Source: Gnetum montanum
Lineage: Eukaryota; Streptophyta; Gnetopsida; Gnetales; Gnetaceae
Reading direction: 5' to 3'
DNA length: 64,000 nucleotides
Assembly: GCA_015680685.1 (NCBI GenBank)
Contig: MNCI01033500.1
Coordinates: 132,599-196,598 of the forward strand
Positions 21,121 to 36,010 of the stretch are shown piece after piece (the stretch's first letter is position 1; the number at the start of each line of letters is the position of its first letter). Below the pieces are notes generated by a model. It saw nothing but the letters and a program-made list of their open reading frames with translations. It was not told the origin of the DNA and ran no database searches. The translations under genes were made by a program, and so were the position numbers.

Positions 21121-24100
21121 TGAATAAATAAATTAAGACTTTAAAACTTTTAAAAATTAATTACTTAGACCATTAATGGAAATAAATACAAACACACATA
21201 TAGAAGCATCATATTTTTGCAAAAAGTACTAATCTAATGCATTAGCTCAATTTCAACATAGAGTAAGATCTCCTTTTTAAATTGTCACAAATATCAATTG
21301 GTAGAAATAAGTTTGTTTCTTCCATAAGTCACTACAACCAACTTGGCCAAACATAACTATCTTTGTACAAACTGAAGGCCATCGACAACATCCCCTTGGC
21401 ACTCCACATGATTTCTTAATACAAAATTTGAAGCTAGAGCAAGTTTGTGTTTCGTGTTAGAGAATAACTCTTATAAAAAGAAACTTTTCTAGAATCAATC
21501 AACTTTTGAATTATTTTGGATAATTCTACCCCAAGCAGATGACACATGATTATGTTTACCACATGTAATAATTGTCTTCATAATTGCATCTTCTATAATA
21601 AATGGGATTAAGATCTATTCACTTGTCTTTAGACATTTCATCTATCACTTGTACCTACTTTGCATAAGCATTTGAATGAGTCTATCTCTTGAAAAATAAA
21701 TATTAGCTCTAATACTAAGTATAATTAATTTTTTCTAGAGAGCATTACTAAGCATCATCCTAAGTTCCAAAATCATTATAATTATTATTTCTATTATTTT
21801 TCTTCTTTTGATTGATAGTTATAGAAGGAAGGTAAGGATTTGCTAAGGTGGCCTTGAACAATGTGGCAAATAGCATTGCAGCTTCACAGAAATAGGTAAG
21901 CAAATATTTACTAGAAGAATGGTGATGCAATGGCAGTAGAAGATGCACCAAGGTTTTCTAATTTTTCTTTTACTTTCTTGTTCTACTCAAATTTCACCAT
22001 ACCATACCCTAGTTAGAAAGAGATTAAATAATTTGGCATATCTAATATTTCAACCTAATTGTTCATTATGTTTTGTTAATATTGCTTTATGTCATTCTCG
22101 ACAAGTCTTTAAGAGTGTATATTGTTTTTGATTAATTTTCATAGTTTTTGATTTGCACGGTGAATCATAATTATTTTTCAGATCTATTCCTTTTATTTGC
22201 AAGCTCACTTACATCCTTCATTATTTGGCTAATAGTCCAATGGGTACATGCTAGAGTTCCAGTATTTTGTATCAAAATTGGAGGTTCAAAATATTTTTAA
22301 AAAAATCACAATAATAAAAAAGCCTTTCAAAAATACAAAACATGAACAACAACATCTTTCAAGATCGGTTCATTCCTCTTATCATCCTTGTGAACCTTAC
22401 ATTAGTATTTAAACATGCCACAGTATTTGGAATATGAATGTTCATAATACATGATGATCTAATAATTTGGATTTAGAGAACCTAAAGGGTTAAAATGAGC
22501 TTCCCTTAAATAAGAAATTCAATATCGTTTTACAAAAATGATAAAAAAAAACTTTCTACCCAATGGTTTTTGGAATATGTTATGAAGGAAAATGATTCAG
22601 TTGATAAGAAAAAAAACATAGAATGATAAATTATAATAAAAATGTATACCCAACACTCATAAATGAAGGGAAATATTTAAGAAAAGTAGGAAATATTTTT
22701 TTATTATCTTGCTTAATCATAAAAATTATCAAGTTTGTAGAAAACATGCAATACCAATCTCTAGGAATATTTTATCCAATTTCACCTAAATCATGGGTAT
22801 TATAAGGAACACATGACATTTATAATGAAATAAAAAACATATTTTCTAATTTTAGTAGGAAAATCTTATGAAATTTGATGCCTATCGTCATTATGTGGTT
22901 TTGCTAACTAGGGTATGATATATGGTACGCTAATTGATCACTTAAAGTTCAATCCATTGAAGGTCCTATTAAAATATGTAAAATGGCTTACTTTGAAATT
23001 TCATGATGAAATATAACTTTATAAGTTTGTGCATTACTTTTATTCTTGATCTTTTTTCTTTTTGTTTAAATCATGGGACAAAGTGTTTGAGTTTGAAAGA
23101 GAGAGAAATAATCCAAAGAGATATGATAGAAACTTTGTGGAAAGCACTCTTAAAGCAATTAAAACGATTGATGAAATCCATGTAAAGAGAGAAGCTACAT
23201 TCTCAGAGAAGATGTGTGTTTATTTTGTTTTACAATTTGGTTGCTTATTTTATCTTGGATCATGTGTTTCTAATTTTTAAAATAATATTTAGTAGTGATA
23301 GTTTTATTTAGTGCACACTAATTTGTATAGTTAGGATTAGGGTTAGGATCTTAACCCAAAAAATTAAAATTTCTTAAAGAAATAATTTAATAATTTTTCA
23401 TTTAATAAAATAACATTCCATGGTTGACACAGATGAAATGATGACTTCTAGATAACTTTGATAATTATAAATGATATCCCAATCCTTAAACACAAAACAT
23501 AATACTTTTACCTTATAAATTGGCAAGTATGATATAGGCTTGTTCTCTCAAATCATTGTTATACCCTAGCAAAGTACTAAGGAGAATATTATGAAAACAT
23601 CACTAACTAAGTATTGGTTTCTTATATGGATCTCATGGTAATAACCATTATTAGTTAAGTAAGAATGAAAGAATTTCTCTTGATGAGGTGTAATCAAATA
23701 TTCCTTGGTCAATGATATCCATGAAATAATTTTATTTTTGGTAAGATCTATGCCTCTTGTAGATGCATGATCCATTGGTTATGAAATCAATGGAATAGTA
23801 TCTTCTAGCTTACATAGATCATCTTGGACATGTGGTGCATCTACTGGTGGTCCATGATCATTCCTAGCTTGTGATTTCATGGTCCATCATCAGGTTATAG
23901 TTGGCTCATGGTTCTTAATGGTTCTTGGGTCATGGTTTGCTCCAATACCAAATGTGACATCACATTCCCATATGTTATGCAAACATCAAATATGTGTTAT
24001 ATAAGACATTATACATAAGGTGATAACATAGAAAATGTCAAATCTATGTAACATTTGACATTAAGTCTAAAGAAAATAATAGGAAAATTGTAGAAGGAAA

Positions 24101-24533
24101 AAGAGAAGAATTTTGTATTGATGTGGAATAGTGATTTGGATCATGCTTTGAGAGTGTTCTTTGGGATTTTAATCTATGAACATCTATCCATTAGAGGAAA
24201 TCCAACACTAACACCATAGTTAGGCCTACAACCAATCAAAAGTTATGGCAAGCACTCTTCCTATTTTACTTTACCTGGCACCCATTACTCACCTTTACCA
24301 ATTCTGCAACTACATGCTGATATGACCTCTAATGCCCAGGTATAAATACCTTTAGTTAAATATCCAAAGATCATCTCAAGAGACATGTCTATTATTACAA
24401 CATGTCCTTTTAGGCCTTAATTACAACTCTCCTTTTAGGTCTTGTTATGATAATGAAAAGAAATATTTATTATGTAGAAGCAGCATTTGGAAATGGAGAC
24501 ATTTAACTAAGAACCTTGAGCCATAGAACTGTG
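21121..24533. other. Non-coding stretch, possible LTR start near 23952
   Basis: No convincing gene. Short open frames at 21760-21951, 21943-22131, 22623-22805, 23003-23280 and 23566-23775 show no domain and overlap on both strands. At 23952 TGTGACATCACATTCC resembles the start of some plant Ty3/gypsy LTRs, and GGTATAAATACC at about 24340 could be a TATA box. If it is an LTR, its 3' end is not visible before the telomere-like block. Confidence 0.35.
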
Positions 24534-27500
24534 CCTAAACCCTAAAAAGCCCTAAACCTTAAAAACCATTAAATCCTAAATCCTAGACCCCTAAAACCTA
24601 AATCATGAAACTTAAACCCTAAATCCTAATCCCTAATCCCTAACCACAAATACCAAATAGAAAAACTTGAACTTTGAATCCTAAACCCTAAACCTTGAAC
24701 CGTAAAATTCTATAATCCTAAAAACCCTAAACCTTAAACCTTGAATTCCAAACCCCAAACACCAAATTGTAGACCTTAGAGCCTACACCCTAGACCCAAG
24801 ACACTAGACCCCTTGAATCCTAAACCCTGATAATCCTAAAATCCCTAAACCCTAAGAACCCCTAAACCTTGAACCAAAAACCCATAATCCAAAACTAAGA
24901 ACCAAGGACCCATAACCCAAAACATTGAACCTTGAACCCTAAAATCCTCAACCCTTAACCCTAAAAACTTTAACCTTGAATCCTAAATCCATGAACCTTG
25001 AACCTTGAACCTTGAACCTTGAACACTAAATTCTAAACTCTAAACCTAGAACCCTTAAAACTAGAACCCTAAATCTTGAACTCTGAACTCAAACCCTAAT
25101 TCTTGAACCTAGAACCCCAAACACTAAACCTTGAATCCAAATCCCTAAATTCCAAATCCTTAAACTCTAAACCCTACCCTCAATCCTAAATCCTCAATAA
25201 TTTATTCATTAACCATAAGAGCCCTAAACCCTAAATCCTAAACCTTGAATCCTAATAACCCATAAATCCTAAATCCTAACAACTCCTAAAACTTAAAACA
25301 TGAATCTTAAACATTGAACCCTAAAATCCTAAAAATCATATAAATGCTAAACCATAAATATGAAACCACAAATCCTAAACAATGAACCCTAGACACTAAA
25401 CCCTAAACCCTAAGAACCTAAAATCTAAATCCTATGAATTCTAAGAACCCAAGACCTTGTATCCTAAACTGTAAGAAACCTAATCCATGAACCCTAAACC
25501 CTAAATTGTAAACTTTGAATCCTAGAACCTTGAATCCTAAAAGCTAAAATTTGAACCCTAAATCCTAAGAACGCTAAACCTTAAACATTAAACACTAAAA
25601 CAAAAATTCTAAGAATCCTAAATCATGACCCTAAACCCTAGGAATCCTTAAACCTTAAGCCCTAAACCATGAACCCTGAACCTTAAACAAAAAAATGAAA
25701 ATCCTAAATCCTAACCTATAAATACTAAATCCTAAAACCCTAGATCCTAAAATCCTCAACCCTCAACCAAAAACACTAAATCTTGAATCCTAAACACTAA
25801 ACCCTAAACCCTTGAACCATGGACCTTAAACCCTTAAATATAAACCCTAGATATTGAACCCTGAACCTTAAATCCTAAACTCTAAGCTCTAAACTATGAA
25901 CCCTAAATCCTAAACCCTAAATTCAAAACCCTAAAATAATCATAAACCCTAATCTCTAATCACTAAACCCTAAGAATCATAAACCCTAAACACTAAACCT
26001 AGAACCTAGAATCCATAATCCTTAAATCCTAATTCCTAAAACTTGAATACTAAACCCTAATAATCCATGAATTCTAAATCCTAAAACTTGAACCCTAAAA
26101 TGTAAACCATGAACAATGTACCTTGAATCCTAAACACGAAAACCTAAACCCTAAATCTTCAACCCTAAAAATCCTAAAATCCTATAAATCCTAAACCCCA
26201 AATCTTGAACCCTAACATCCAAACCCCAAACCCCAAATCCTAAATAGTAAACTCTAAAATCATAAACCCTAAACCCCAAACCTCAAAACTTAAACATTGA
26301 AGCCTGGGCTCTAAATCCTAAACCTTGAATCCTATGAAATCTTTGATGTTCAAACCCTAAATCCTAAATCATGAAACACTAGAATCCTAAATCTGTAATC
26401 TTGAATCCTTGAATTCTAAACCCTAAACCCTGAACCTTCAAATCCCATATCCTAAACCCTTAACCTTAAGATACCCTAAATCCTAACCTTGAACCCTGAA
26501 TCTTGAATCTTAAATCCTAAACCTCAAACCCTAAACCCCAAATCCTGAACCCTAACCCCTGGACTCTAAACCATATATCTTGAATCTTAAACCATGAATC
26601 CTAAATCCTAAACCCAGAATCCATAACCTAGAAGCTAGAAACCTAAATCCTAGCCCATGAACCCCAAACCTTAAATCCTAAACCCTAGACCCTGAACCAT
26701 GAACCTCTAACCCTAGAACACTAGAACCATAAACCTTGAACCCTTTACCTTAAACCTAAATACTTAAAACCTTAAAATCCAAACCCTAAACCCTAATCCA
26801 TGAACCTACAACCCTACAATGCTCAAACACTTAATCCTAAATCCCAAACTCTAAATCTTGAAACCTTAACAATAAGCACTTAATCTTGAACCATAAATCC
26901 TATAACCCAAAACACAATAACCCTAAACCCTAAAAAAAGAACCCTAAACTCTAAACCCTAAATCCTAAGAACCATGAACCCTAAAACCTAAATTCTAAGA
27001 AGCCCTCAACCTTAAACCTAAAACCTTGAATCTTGAATCTTATAACCCTAAACCTTGAATCCTAAACCTTGAATCACTTAACCCCAAACTTGAAACCCTG
27101 AACCTGAAACCCTAAACCTTTATATTTCAAACAATCCTAAATCTTAAATCCCTAAATCTTAAATCCTTAATCATGAACCTCTAAAATCCTAAACCCTAAA
27201 TACTAAAACCCTAAATCCTAGATTATGAATTCTAAACCTTGAACTGTCAACCTAAAAGCCTATATCCTAAAACATAAGAATCCAAAACCTTGAACCTTGA
27301 ATCTTAAATCCTAAAAACCATAGACCCTAGAAAATCCTAAAGGATCCTAAACCATGATCCCTTATCCATAAACCTTGAACCATGAACCCTGAAACCTAAG
27401 CCCTAAACCCTAAACTATAAACTATGAATCCTAAGAATCCTAAGTCCTAGAAAACCTAAATCTTGAATCCTAAATACTTCACCCTAAATCCTTAATCCTA

Positions 27501-30500
27501 GAAGCTATAACCTAGAAACTAGAACCCTATATCTTGAAAACTCTAGACCCTAGACCCTAGATCCCTAGATCCCTAAACCCTAAGAAACCATGAAACTTAA
27601 ACACAAAACCTTAAATCATGAATCCTAAACCCTAATCTTTAAACACTAGAACCCTTCAAACTTGAATCCTAAATCCTAAACCTTGAACCCTATAGCCTGA
27701 AGCCTCAAACCTAAAGCCTAAACCCTAAAAACCCCTAAATCCTAAGTCCTAAACCTACAACCCAAAAACATAAATACAGTGAATCCTAAACCCAAAACAC
27801 TAACAACCATAAATATTAAATCTTGAATAGTGGATCTTGAATTTTGAACCCTAGAATCCTAGAACCCTACACCCTACACCCTAAATCCTCAACCCTAAAC
27901 CCTAAATACTAAGAGTCTTAAGAACATTGAATCCTAAACCTTAGAACCCTCAACTATAAACCATAAGCCATAAATGCTAAATCCTAAACACTTAATCCTA
28001 AATCCCTAAACCCTAAACCCTAAACGCTAATCCTAGGAATAATGACTCCTAAATCTTGAACTCTGAACCATAAATCCTAAAATTATAAAACCTAAACCCC
28101 TATATCCCTAAACACTGAGTCCCTAAACATTGAAATCTTGAACCATGAACACTAAACCTAAACACTAAATCATAAATCCTAAACCTAATAACCCTAGACA
28201 ATGAATCCTAAATCTTAAAACATTGAACCCTAAATCATAAACTATAAACCATGTATCCCTAGAATCATGAATGTTAAATCCTAAATCCTAAACCCCTAAA
28301 CCCTAATCCCCCAAATCTCAAAACCCTAAACTAGGAACCCTTAACCCTAAAACCCTATATCCTAAGCCTTTAAACCCTAAGAACACTAAATCATGAACCC
28401 TAAACCCAAGAACCATAAATCCTATAACCCTATAACCCTAAAACCTAAACCTTGAACCCTAAATCATGAAATCCTGAATCATGATCCCAGAACCTAGAAC
28501 CCTAGAATCCTAAACCCTATACCCTAAGAATCCTCAACCCTAAGCCCTAAAACATAAACCCTAAACCCTATGAACTGCTAAATCCTAATCAGTAAATCCT
28601 TGATCTTATACCCTGAACCTTGAACACAAAAACCAAAATCCAAATCCTAGAATCAAGAACCCTGAAACTTGAATCATAAATGCTAAAATCCTAAATCCTA
28701 AAATCCTTAACCCTCAATCCTCAACCATCAATTCTAAACCCTTAAATCATAAAATCATAAATCCTAAATGTTGAACCCTAAATTCTAATCTCTAAACACT
28801 GATCCCTAAACCCTAAACCCTAAACCAATCCTAAATGATAATCCTAAACTTGAACCCTAAACTCTAAACTATGAATTCCAAAAGCATAACTCTGAACCTT
28901 GAACCACACTAAACACTAAACCTTGAACCTTGAATCCTAAAAAATCCTAAATCCTAAGAATCCTAAACCCTGAACCATAAACCTAAAATCCAAAACCCTT
29001 AAACCCTTACCCCTAAACCCCAAACCCTTAACCTTAAATCCTAAGAACCCTTGAACCTTGAATCCTAAACTCTAAATGCTAAGAATTCCTTAACTTTAAA
29101 TTCTAAGAACCCCTAAAACATAAAACCTAAACATTGAAGCCTAAACTCTAAACCCTAAATGTAAAATAATAATAACCTTAAAAACCCTAAATTCAAAACC
29201 AAAAACCCTAAATCCTAAATTCCCAAGCCCCAAGCCCCAAACCCCAAACATTGAATCTTGAACCTTAAACCCTCATCAATGAACCCCAATCCTGAAAGTT
29301 GAACCTTGAACCTCAAACCTTGAACAATCAATCCTATGATACATTTGAATCCTGGAACCTGAACCTTGGAACACTAGAATCTTGAATCCTAAACACCAAA
29401 CCCTGAACCCCAAATCCCAAAACATGAATCCTATGAAATCTTTGGACCATGAAGACTGAACCTTAGAATACTAGAACTCTAAATGCTAATTCTTGAATGA
29501 TGAACCCTAAAACTTTAAACCCTAAATCCTAAGAACTTGTAAATGCTAAACTATAAATCCTAAACCCTAAAACCTAAATCCTAACCCCCTAACCCCTTAA
29601 TCATGAACCTTAAACCATCAAACATAGAACCCTATATCCTAAACCCTAAACCCTAAATACTAATCCTAAATCCTAAAATCTAAACCCTAAACCATAGAAT
29701 TATAAACCCTGAACCCCAAACACTAAACCATGAACCCTAAATCCTAAACCCTAAAAACACTAAATTTTAGACCCTATATCCTATACATAGAACCAAAACC
29801 AAAAATCCAACAGCCTAGCCCTTGAACGCTAAACCTGTAACTTGATCCATGAATTCTAATCCTTACAATCCCAAACCCTAGAGCCCTTAATCCTAAACAA
29901 TAAAACTTAAGAATTTTGAACCTTGAATTCTAAACCATGAACCCAAAATCCTAATACTCTAAAACCCTAAAATCCTAAATCCCAAACCCCAAGTCATAAA
30001 CCTTGAAACCTAAACCATGAATCCTAAAACCTAAAACCTAAACCCTAAGCTTAGAAACTAAGAACCCTAAATCCTAAATCCTTACCATCAACCTTAAACT
30101 TCAAACCTTAAATCCTAGAATCTTAAAACCTAAATCACAAACCTAGAATCCTAAACCTTAATAATCTTAAACCCTAAACCTTTTATCCTAGGAAATCCTA
30201 AACCCTAGATCCTAAACCCTAAATCCTAAAATCCTAAACCCTTAACCTCAAATCCTAAATCCTAAAAACCCTTAATCCATGAAGCTTGAACCATAGATCC
30301 TAAAATCCTAAATACTAGAGCTTGAAACCATGATCATGAATCCTAAATCCTAAACCTTGAATCATAAATTCTAAACCCTAAATCCTATGAATTCAAAAAC
30401 TTAAACCTTGAATCATGAACTTTAAAAACCCTAAATCCTAAATGCTAAAAAATCTTGAAAGATCCTAATCCCTAACCTCTATATCTTGAACCTTGAAACC

Positions 30501-32381
30501 TAAGAACCCTAAAACCTAAAACTTGAAACATGAAACCTAAACCCTAACACCTTCAAAACGAACCCTAAATCCTTAATCCTAAGAACCCTAAACATTAAGA
30601 ATTGTAAATCATGAACCCTAAACACTAATCATTAGAATATTGAACCATGAAACCTAAACCCTACAAGCTAGAACCCAAAACCCATAACCTTGAACCTCGA
30701 GAATCCTAAATCCTAGACAATAAACTCTACATCCTAGACCCAAGATCCTAGAATTCTAAACCCTAAATCCTAGATCATAAAAATTAAGAACCCTTAAAAA
30801 CTTAACACTAAATCCTAAACTGTTAATCCTAAATCTAGAACCGTAAATCCTAATATACTTTAACCCTAAACCCAAAACACTAAATCCTAAACCCTAAACA
30901 TTGAATCCTAAACCTTAAATACTAAATTCTAAACCCTAAATCCTAAGAACCATAAAACCTTGAACATTGAATCCTAAATCCTAACCTTGAGTCCTAAATC
31001 CTATAAGATCCTAAACCTTAATACCTAACCCCTAAATCCTAAACCCTGAACCCTAAGAATCCTAAACCCTAAACTTAAAACAATGAACCCTAAATCCTAA
31101 ACCATAGAAGCTAAAATCCTAAATTTTGAACCTTGAGAACCCTAGACACTAGACCTTAAACCATTAACCTTAAAACCTTAAGAATCCATGAATCCTAAAA
31201 ACTAAACCCTAAACCCTAAATTCTAAATCCTAAAACCAAAACCCTAAATCCTATGACCCTTGAACCCTAAACCATAAACCCTAAACCTAGAATCCTAAAC
31301 CATGAATCATAAATCTTCAAGAATGAACCCTAAACCCTAAGATTCATAAACCCTAAATCCTAAATCATGAAAATCCTAAACTCTTAACCATAAACCTTAA
31401 AACCTAGATCCTAGAACCCTAAACACTATAACCCTAAAACCTAAACCATGAACCCTAAACATCATGAATCCAAAACCATAAACTCTAAACCCTAACAACC
31501 CTAAACCCTAGACCTTGAATAATAAACACTGAACCCTAAACCCTAAACCCTAAAACCTTCAAGCCTAAACCCTAAACCTTAAACCATAAATCATAAACAC
31601 TAAATCCTAAATCCTAAATCCTAATAATCCTTTAAAATATAAATCCTATAATCCTATCCCATGAACCCAAAACCCTAAATAATAAAGAATCCTAAACCCT
31701 AAAGTTGAAACCCCTAAAACCTTGAACCTTGAATATCTAACCCCTAAATCCTAAATCTGAACCTTCAACCTTGAACCCTAAACCCTCAACCCTAAATCCT
31801 AAAATATAAGAACCATACATCCCACATGGTAAGAAATCTAAATCCTAATCCCAAAATGATAAGAATCCTAAACCCTAAATCATGAACCCTAAGAACCTAG
31901 AACCCTAAACTCTAAACCTTAATCCTAAAGCCCAAAATCCAAAACCCAGAGCCCAGAACCAAGAACCTAAATCCTCAACCCTAAATCCTAAATCTTGAAC
32001 TCTAAACTTGAACGTGAATGCATGAATCCCTAAACCCTAAACCTTGAACCTAGAATTCCTAAACTCTAAACACTGAATCCTAAACCCTAAAACCCTAAAT
32101 CATGAACCTAAAATTCTAAAACATATACACTAAATCCTAAATGCTAAACTCTAAGAACCATAACTCATGAATCGTGAACTTTGAATGTTGAACTTGAAAA
32201 TCCTAAATCCTAAACCCCCAAACCCCAAAACATTGAACCATGAACCCTAAATCTTGAATCATGAACCCTAAACCCAAAACCCTGAATACCAAATCCTCAA
32301 TTGTAAATCCTAAAATCCTAAATCCTAAAACACTAAATCCTACAGGATGAACCCTAAACCCTAGATCCCTAAATACTAAAC
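24534..32381 (+). repeat. Interstitial degenerate plant-type telomere repeat (CCCTAAA)n, about 7.85 kb
   Basis: The whole block is built of 7 bp units close to CCCTAAA, the C-rich strand of the plant telomere repeat TTTAGGG. Perfect runs of two to three units are common (for example near 28010 and 31540), between variants such as CCTTGAA, CCATGAA, CCTAAAT and CCTAAGAA. The C-rich strand is the plus strand throughout; I saw no orientation switch. It has no open frames of note. Its start, after GAACTGTGCC, and its end, before CTACTATTGCAACAAG, are abrupt. Unit degeneracy shows it is old and not a functional chromosome end. Long blocks of this kind are known from conifer chromosomes. Confidence 0.96.
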
Positions 32382-34260
32382 ACTACTATTGCAACAAGAA
32401 AAATTGATCATTGGAAAACTGAAAGATTTGACATAGCAGCCTCAATCTAGAATCCCTAGGGCCTCCAAAAAATGGGATTCTTGGAGCCTTAGATGGTCTA
32501 GTAGATCATCTAGGGACTTACAACATGTGAAACAAGGAGTTGAAAAAATATAGTGCAAAAATTACAAATCTATAAAATAGAAAGAAAATGTAGATTTCAC
32601 ACAAAATAAAACTATAAAACTTTATTAAAACAATAAAGAATGAGTTTTAGAAATATGATAAGAAATGCCTGTGAGACAGAAAAGGAGGGTTCATTGGGGT
32701 AGAAGTTCAAAGCTCATTGAAGCCAGTGCGATTTGCTCCACAATTTAGGTACTAAGCCATCCTAATGCTTTTGAACCTTCTTTGCTGTAACTTCATATTT
32801 GCAACTTGGTTCATTGTTGGGGGATGAGAAAAAATGAGAAATTTGGCTACCAAATTACTTCACACTATGGGTTGGAAGTCCCAAAAATTCATCATTGACA
32901 CCAAAAATCCACACAAGTCTCAAGGCGGGTTACAAATGGGGTAATAGGATTGCAAGGTTTTCATGCTAGGAGGCTCTAAGAAGCTACATTTTTGCAAGGT
33001 TTCAGGAGCCCTTGAAAGCCAAAATTTCTATATGCTTGAAATTACAAAACTCTAGAACCTAAAAGGGGCATTGGGATTTTGGTTTTATAGGTTTTAGGCC
33101 ATATTTTATTGCAAATTGGCTAATAGATTAGTTGTAAATTTCTACCTAATACAGGTGAGATGGTTGCCAAATTTGGGGGTTTACTACCTATAGTAAGTGC
33201 TCAACCCCCATGGCCTTTCCATTTACTATAAATAGTAATGGGGGACACCTTCTAAGCTATGGGTAGATCTTTCACATTGAGCCTTCTACCATCCTTGCTG
33301 AAGTAATTGGTTAACTTTGGGGTCATTGGAGTACAAAACTCTTGCTCATGTAGCTTTCAAGCTGGGGGCATGTAGTTTTCACATTGGGGGGAAACTTCCA
33401 TGGTAAGGGGGAAAGATTTAACATTATGCATGTAGTCTCCACACTAGTGAGGAGGAAGCCTCCATGCTAAGGGAAAACCCCTCATCCCTCCATGCTAGGG
33501 ATAAATGAGATTTACCCCCCTACAAGTATTTCCAATGTAGAAAAATGTGTACCCCCCATAAAACCCATCAAATTGCCATTTTTGGCATTCCAAAAAGACT
33601 TTTTTACCCCCACTCCCCAATCCTAAATCTAGATACTAGTTAACACTCTTCACTTGGGAAATGAGGCTTTGACTACTTACGAGGCATTTTCAGCCCTCTA
33701 AGTATTAAGTATGTGAGATTGCCCTCCATTGGTTACAATCTTTACATTTACAATAACGTTTTACCTTAGGTTTTTTGAGGTGAAGGATACATGATGAAAA
33801 CTAATTTTAACATGCAAATTTTCATGGTTTTTGAATGGCCCCTCTTTGTTGGTAACTTGAGAGGCACCAACAAAGAATACAACAAACCACTATAGGTCCA
33901 CCACCGATGTTCCCTCTTCACACTTGATCCAATCATGTCAAACCATGTTAAAGAGTACTTATAATAATAGGATGAGACTATGATGATGAGATGATGATGT
34001 TAAGGTTGCAAAAAATGGTTATAAAGGATAACAATGCATTTCAAGTGTTGGCATCATGGCTATAGCATGGTATTGACAGGTATTGATCTATTCATCACTT
34101 GGCAAATGCATTTGAGGATCCAATCACTTAGCTCCAAGGTTACTTTGGCCATTAGTCTTTGAGGCTTTATTTGGTCATTCAACCTCTTGGAAATTTGCTT
34201 CTTCCCAACTTTTTTTATGGGATGAAACCTTCATTAGGTTTCTTTGCCAAAGTTAGTTAG
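32382..34260. other. Non-coding sequence with satellite-like fragments at 33240-33560
   Basis: No gene seen. Between about 33240 and 33560 phrases such as CTTCCATGGTAAGG, TCTCCACACTAGTGAGG and CCTCCATGCTAGGG recur. These resemble the conserved part of the 190 bp satellite at 38380-41100 and suggest one or two decayed units. The rest shows nothing I can name. Confidence 0.5.
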
Positions 34261-34270
34261 ATGTAGTTTT

Positions 34271-34404
34271 CCCATTGAGTGAGTTGTGTTACACTCAATG
34301 GACTTGAGAGTTATCCCATAAAACGAGATGCATTATTCTCAATGGACTTAATGGTGTTTCCACTGAATGAGCTATGTTACATTCAAGTGGACTTGAGGAT
34401 GAAG
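34271..34404. repeat. Three tandem units of about 45 bp
   Basis: Units start near 34271, 34315 and 34360. Each has a CCCATTGAGTGAG-like start, a TTACACTCAATGGACTT-like centre and a short variable end. Confidence 0.7.
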
Positions 34405-34769
34405 CATAATGAAGAGATATTATATGGCTATAGTGCATGAGTGGTAAACATAGGTTAACATTGTTTCTGAAGGTATGGAAGGTTATAACTAGGCTATAGG
34501 GTTGGGGTCACAAAGAGGTATCATATGGAAGGCAAAAATACAAGCACTCTTACCAAAGTAGGAAAAACTCACCAAATCTTGCACATTGAGGTCACATGAT
34601 GACTTGCTACCATAATGAGTTACACCCCTTACAATGAGTCCAGGTTCCATCTTGCAAACACAACTCCAAGGGGACAAGGAAACCAAGCAAAGAAAGCATG
34701 TTATAATGTTACATTACATATAGGCCACATAAAATGATAAAACCAAGCTACCTAAGTCACTAATGTTGC

Positions 34770-34943
34770 TAGTTTAAGGCCATGGTGGGCCATGGTACTA
34801 GTTTTAGGCCTTGGCAGGCCATGGTGCCAATTTAAGATCATAGCAGATCATGGTCCTAGTTTAAGGTCATAGTAGACCATGTCACTAGTTTTAGGCCCTC
34901 ACATGCCATATTACCAATTTAAGACCTTGGTAGGTCATGTTAA
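34770..34943 (-). repeat. Six tandem 29 bp units with the GGCCATGG motif, just 3' of integrase
   Basis: TAGTTTAAGGCCATGGTGGG-type units start at about 34770, 34799, 34829, 34857, 34886 and 34916. Each carries two copies of a GGCCATGG-like palindrome. The array directly follows the end of the minus-strand integrase frame. Related units occur at 37974, 38274 and 46232-46331. Confidence 0.88.
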
Positions 34944-34944
34944 A

Positions 34945-36010
34945 GTAAGATCGCTTGTTGATGATCATTGGCTACATATAATATGACTTCAAATAGGAAT
35001 TATTAGCCAGCTCATTCCCACCCATGTTGGCTATCCTAAATGCTCCATCTCATAGGCTCTAGTGACAATGAAGGGCCCTTCCTAGTTGCCTAAGAATTTA
35101 TCCACATGTTCATTGATGACCTTGAGAACCAATTCACTCTTGCTAATCTTACACTTAGTCAAGTTATGGTGGTGCTACTACTTCTACCTCTCTTGATAGT
35201 ATTTTATGTGAGCAAGCACTTACATGCACTACTCTTTCACTGAGTCTCAGGCTGCTATCTACATATCATTGTTCTATTCATCATTGATGAAGTTGGTCAA
35301 GGCTACTTAGAGTGATGGCACCTACAATTCAAGAGGTAAAATAACTTCATAACCATAGACTAGGCTATAATAGGTTACACTAGTTATCATACAATAGGTC
35401 ATTCTATAGGTTCATAGTGCACGGATAAGCCACTCATGCCATTTGTGCTTACTTTTGTTAAGCATCTTCTAGTTGATGATGGCTTTGTTGTTGGCTTCTA
35501 CTTGTTCATTGGATTCAGGGTAATAAGGAAATGGAAAAGAATGCTTAATGACTAGGTTGTGATAGAAATCTTTCATTTTATGGCTACTAAATTATGGTCC
35601 TTTCTTTGTAAATATGGTCATGGATATGCCAAAACAAGTTACAATGTTATCTGGAATAAATTTGTAGACTTGGTTGGATGTAGTCATCCTTAGGGGGATA
35701 GCCTCAAACCACTTGATAAAGTATTCAATTTCAGTGATGATGAAGTTATGGCCTATGGAAGATTTATGTGTTATAGGTCCAATGATATCCAACCCCTATT
35801 TTTGAAATGACCCAGTGATTTGAGTAGTGTACAACTTAGTAAGTCATACATGTATTAGGTTACTATGCCATTGGCACATGTTACATCACTTAACCTTCTA
35901 CAAGTAGTCACTTTCCATATGGGGCTATTAGTAGCCTAACCATCTAATCTTAGTAGCCATAGCTCTAGGTCCTATATGTCCCCCACAAACACCCTCGTGA
36001 ACCTCCTCTA
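34945..36010 (-). pseudogene. Tat-lineage Ty3/gypsy integrase (decayed)
   Basis: From about 36010 downward on the minus strand there is a zinc-binding module (EVHEGVCGGHIGPRAMATKI, then CNMCQW, the HHCC pattern). The catalytic core follows: LDIIGPITHKSS, and ITEIEYFIKWFEAI in place of the usual VATDYFTKW, so the first Asp has been lost to Glu or shifted. Then come the core second part near 35600 and YYPESNEQVEANN with the catalytic Glu. After that a C-terminal region is visible to about 34945 (NWEGPFIV). Stops are frequent and mostly TAG, for example in GSFQK-stop-GLD. The longest open piece is 35592-35792. Confidence 0.85.

Noticed and set aside
24534-32381. A true chromosome end
   Set aside because: The block is internal, strongly degenerate and flanked by retroelement relics on both sides.
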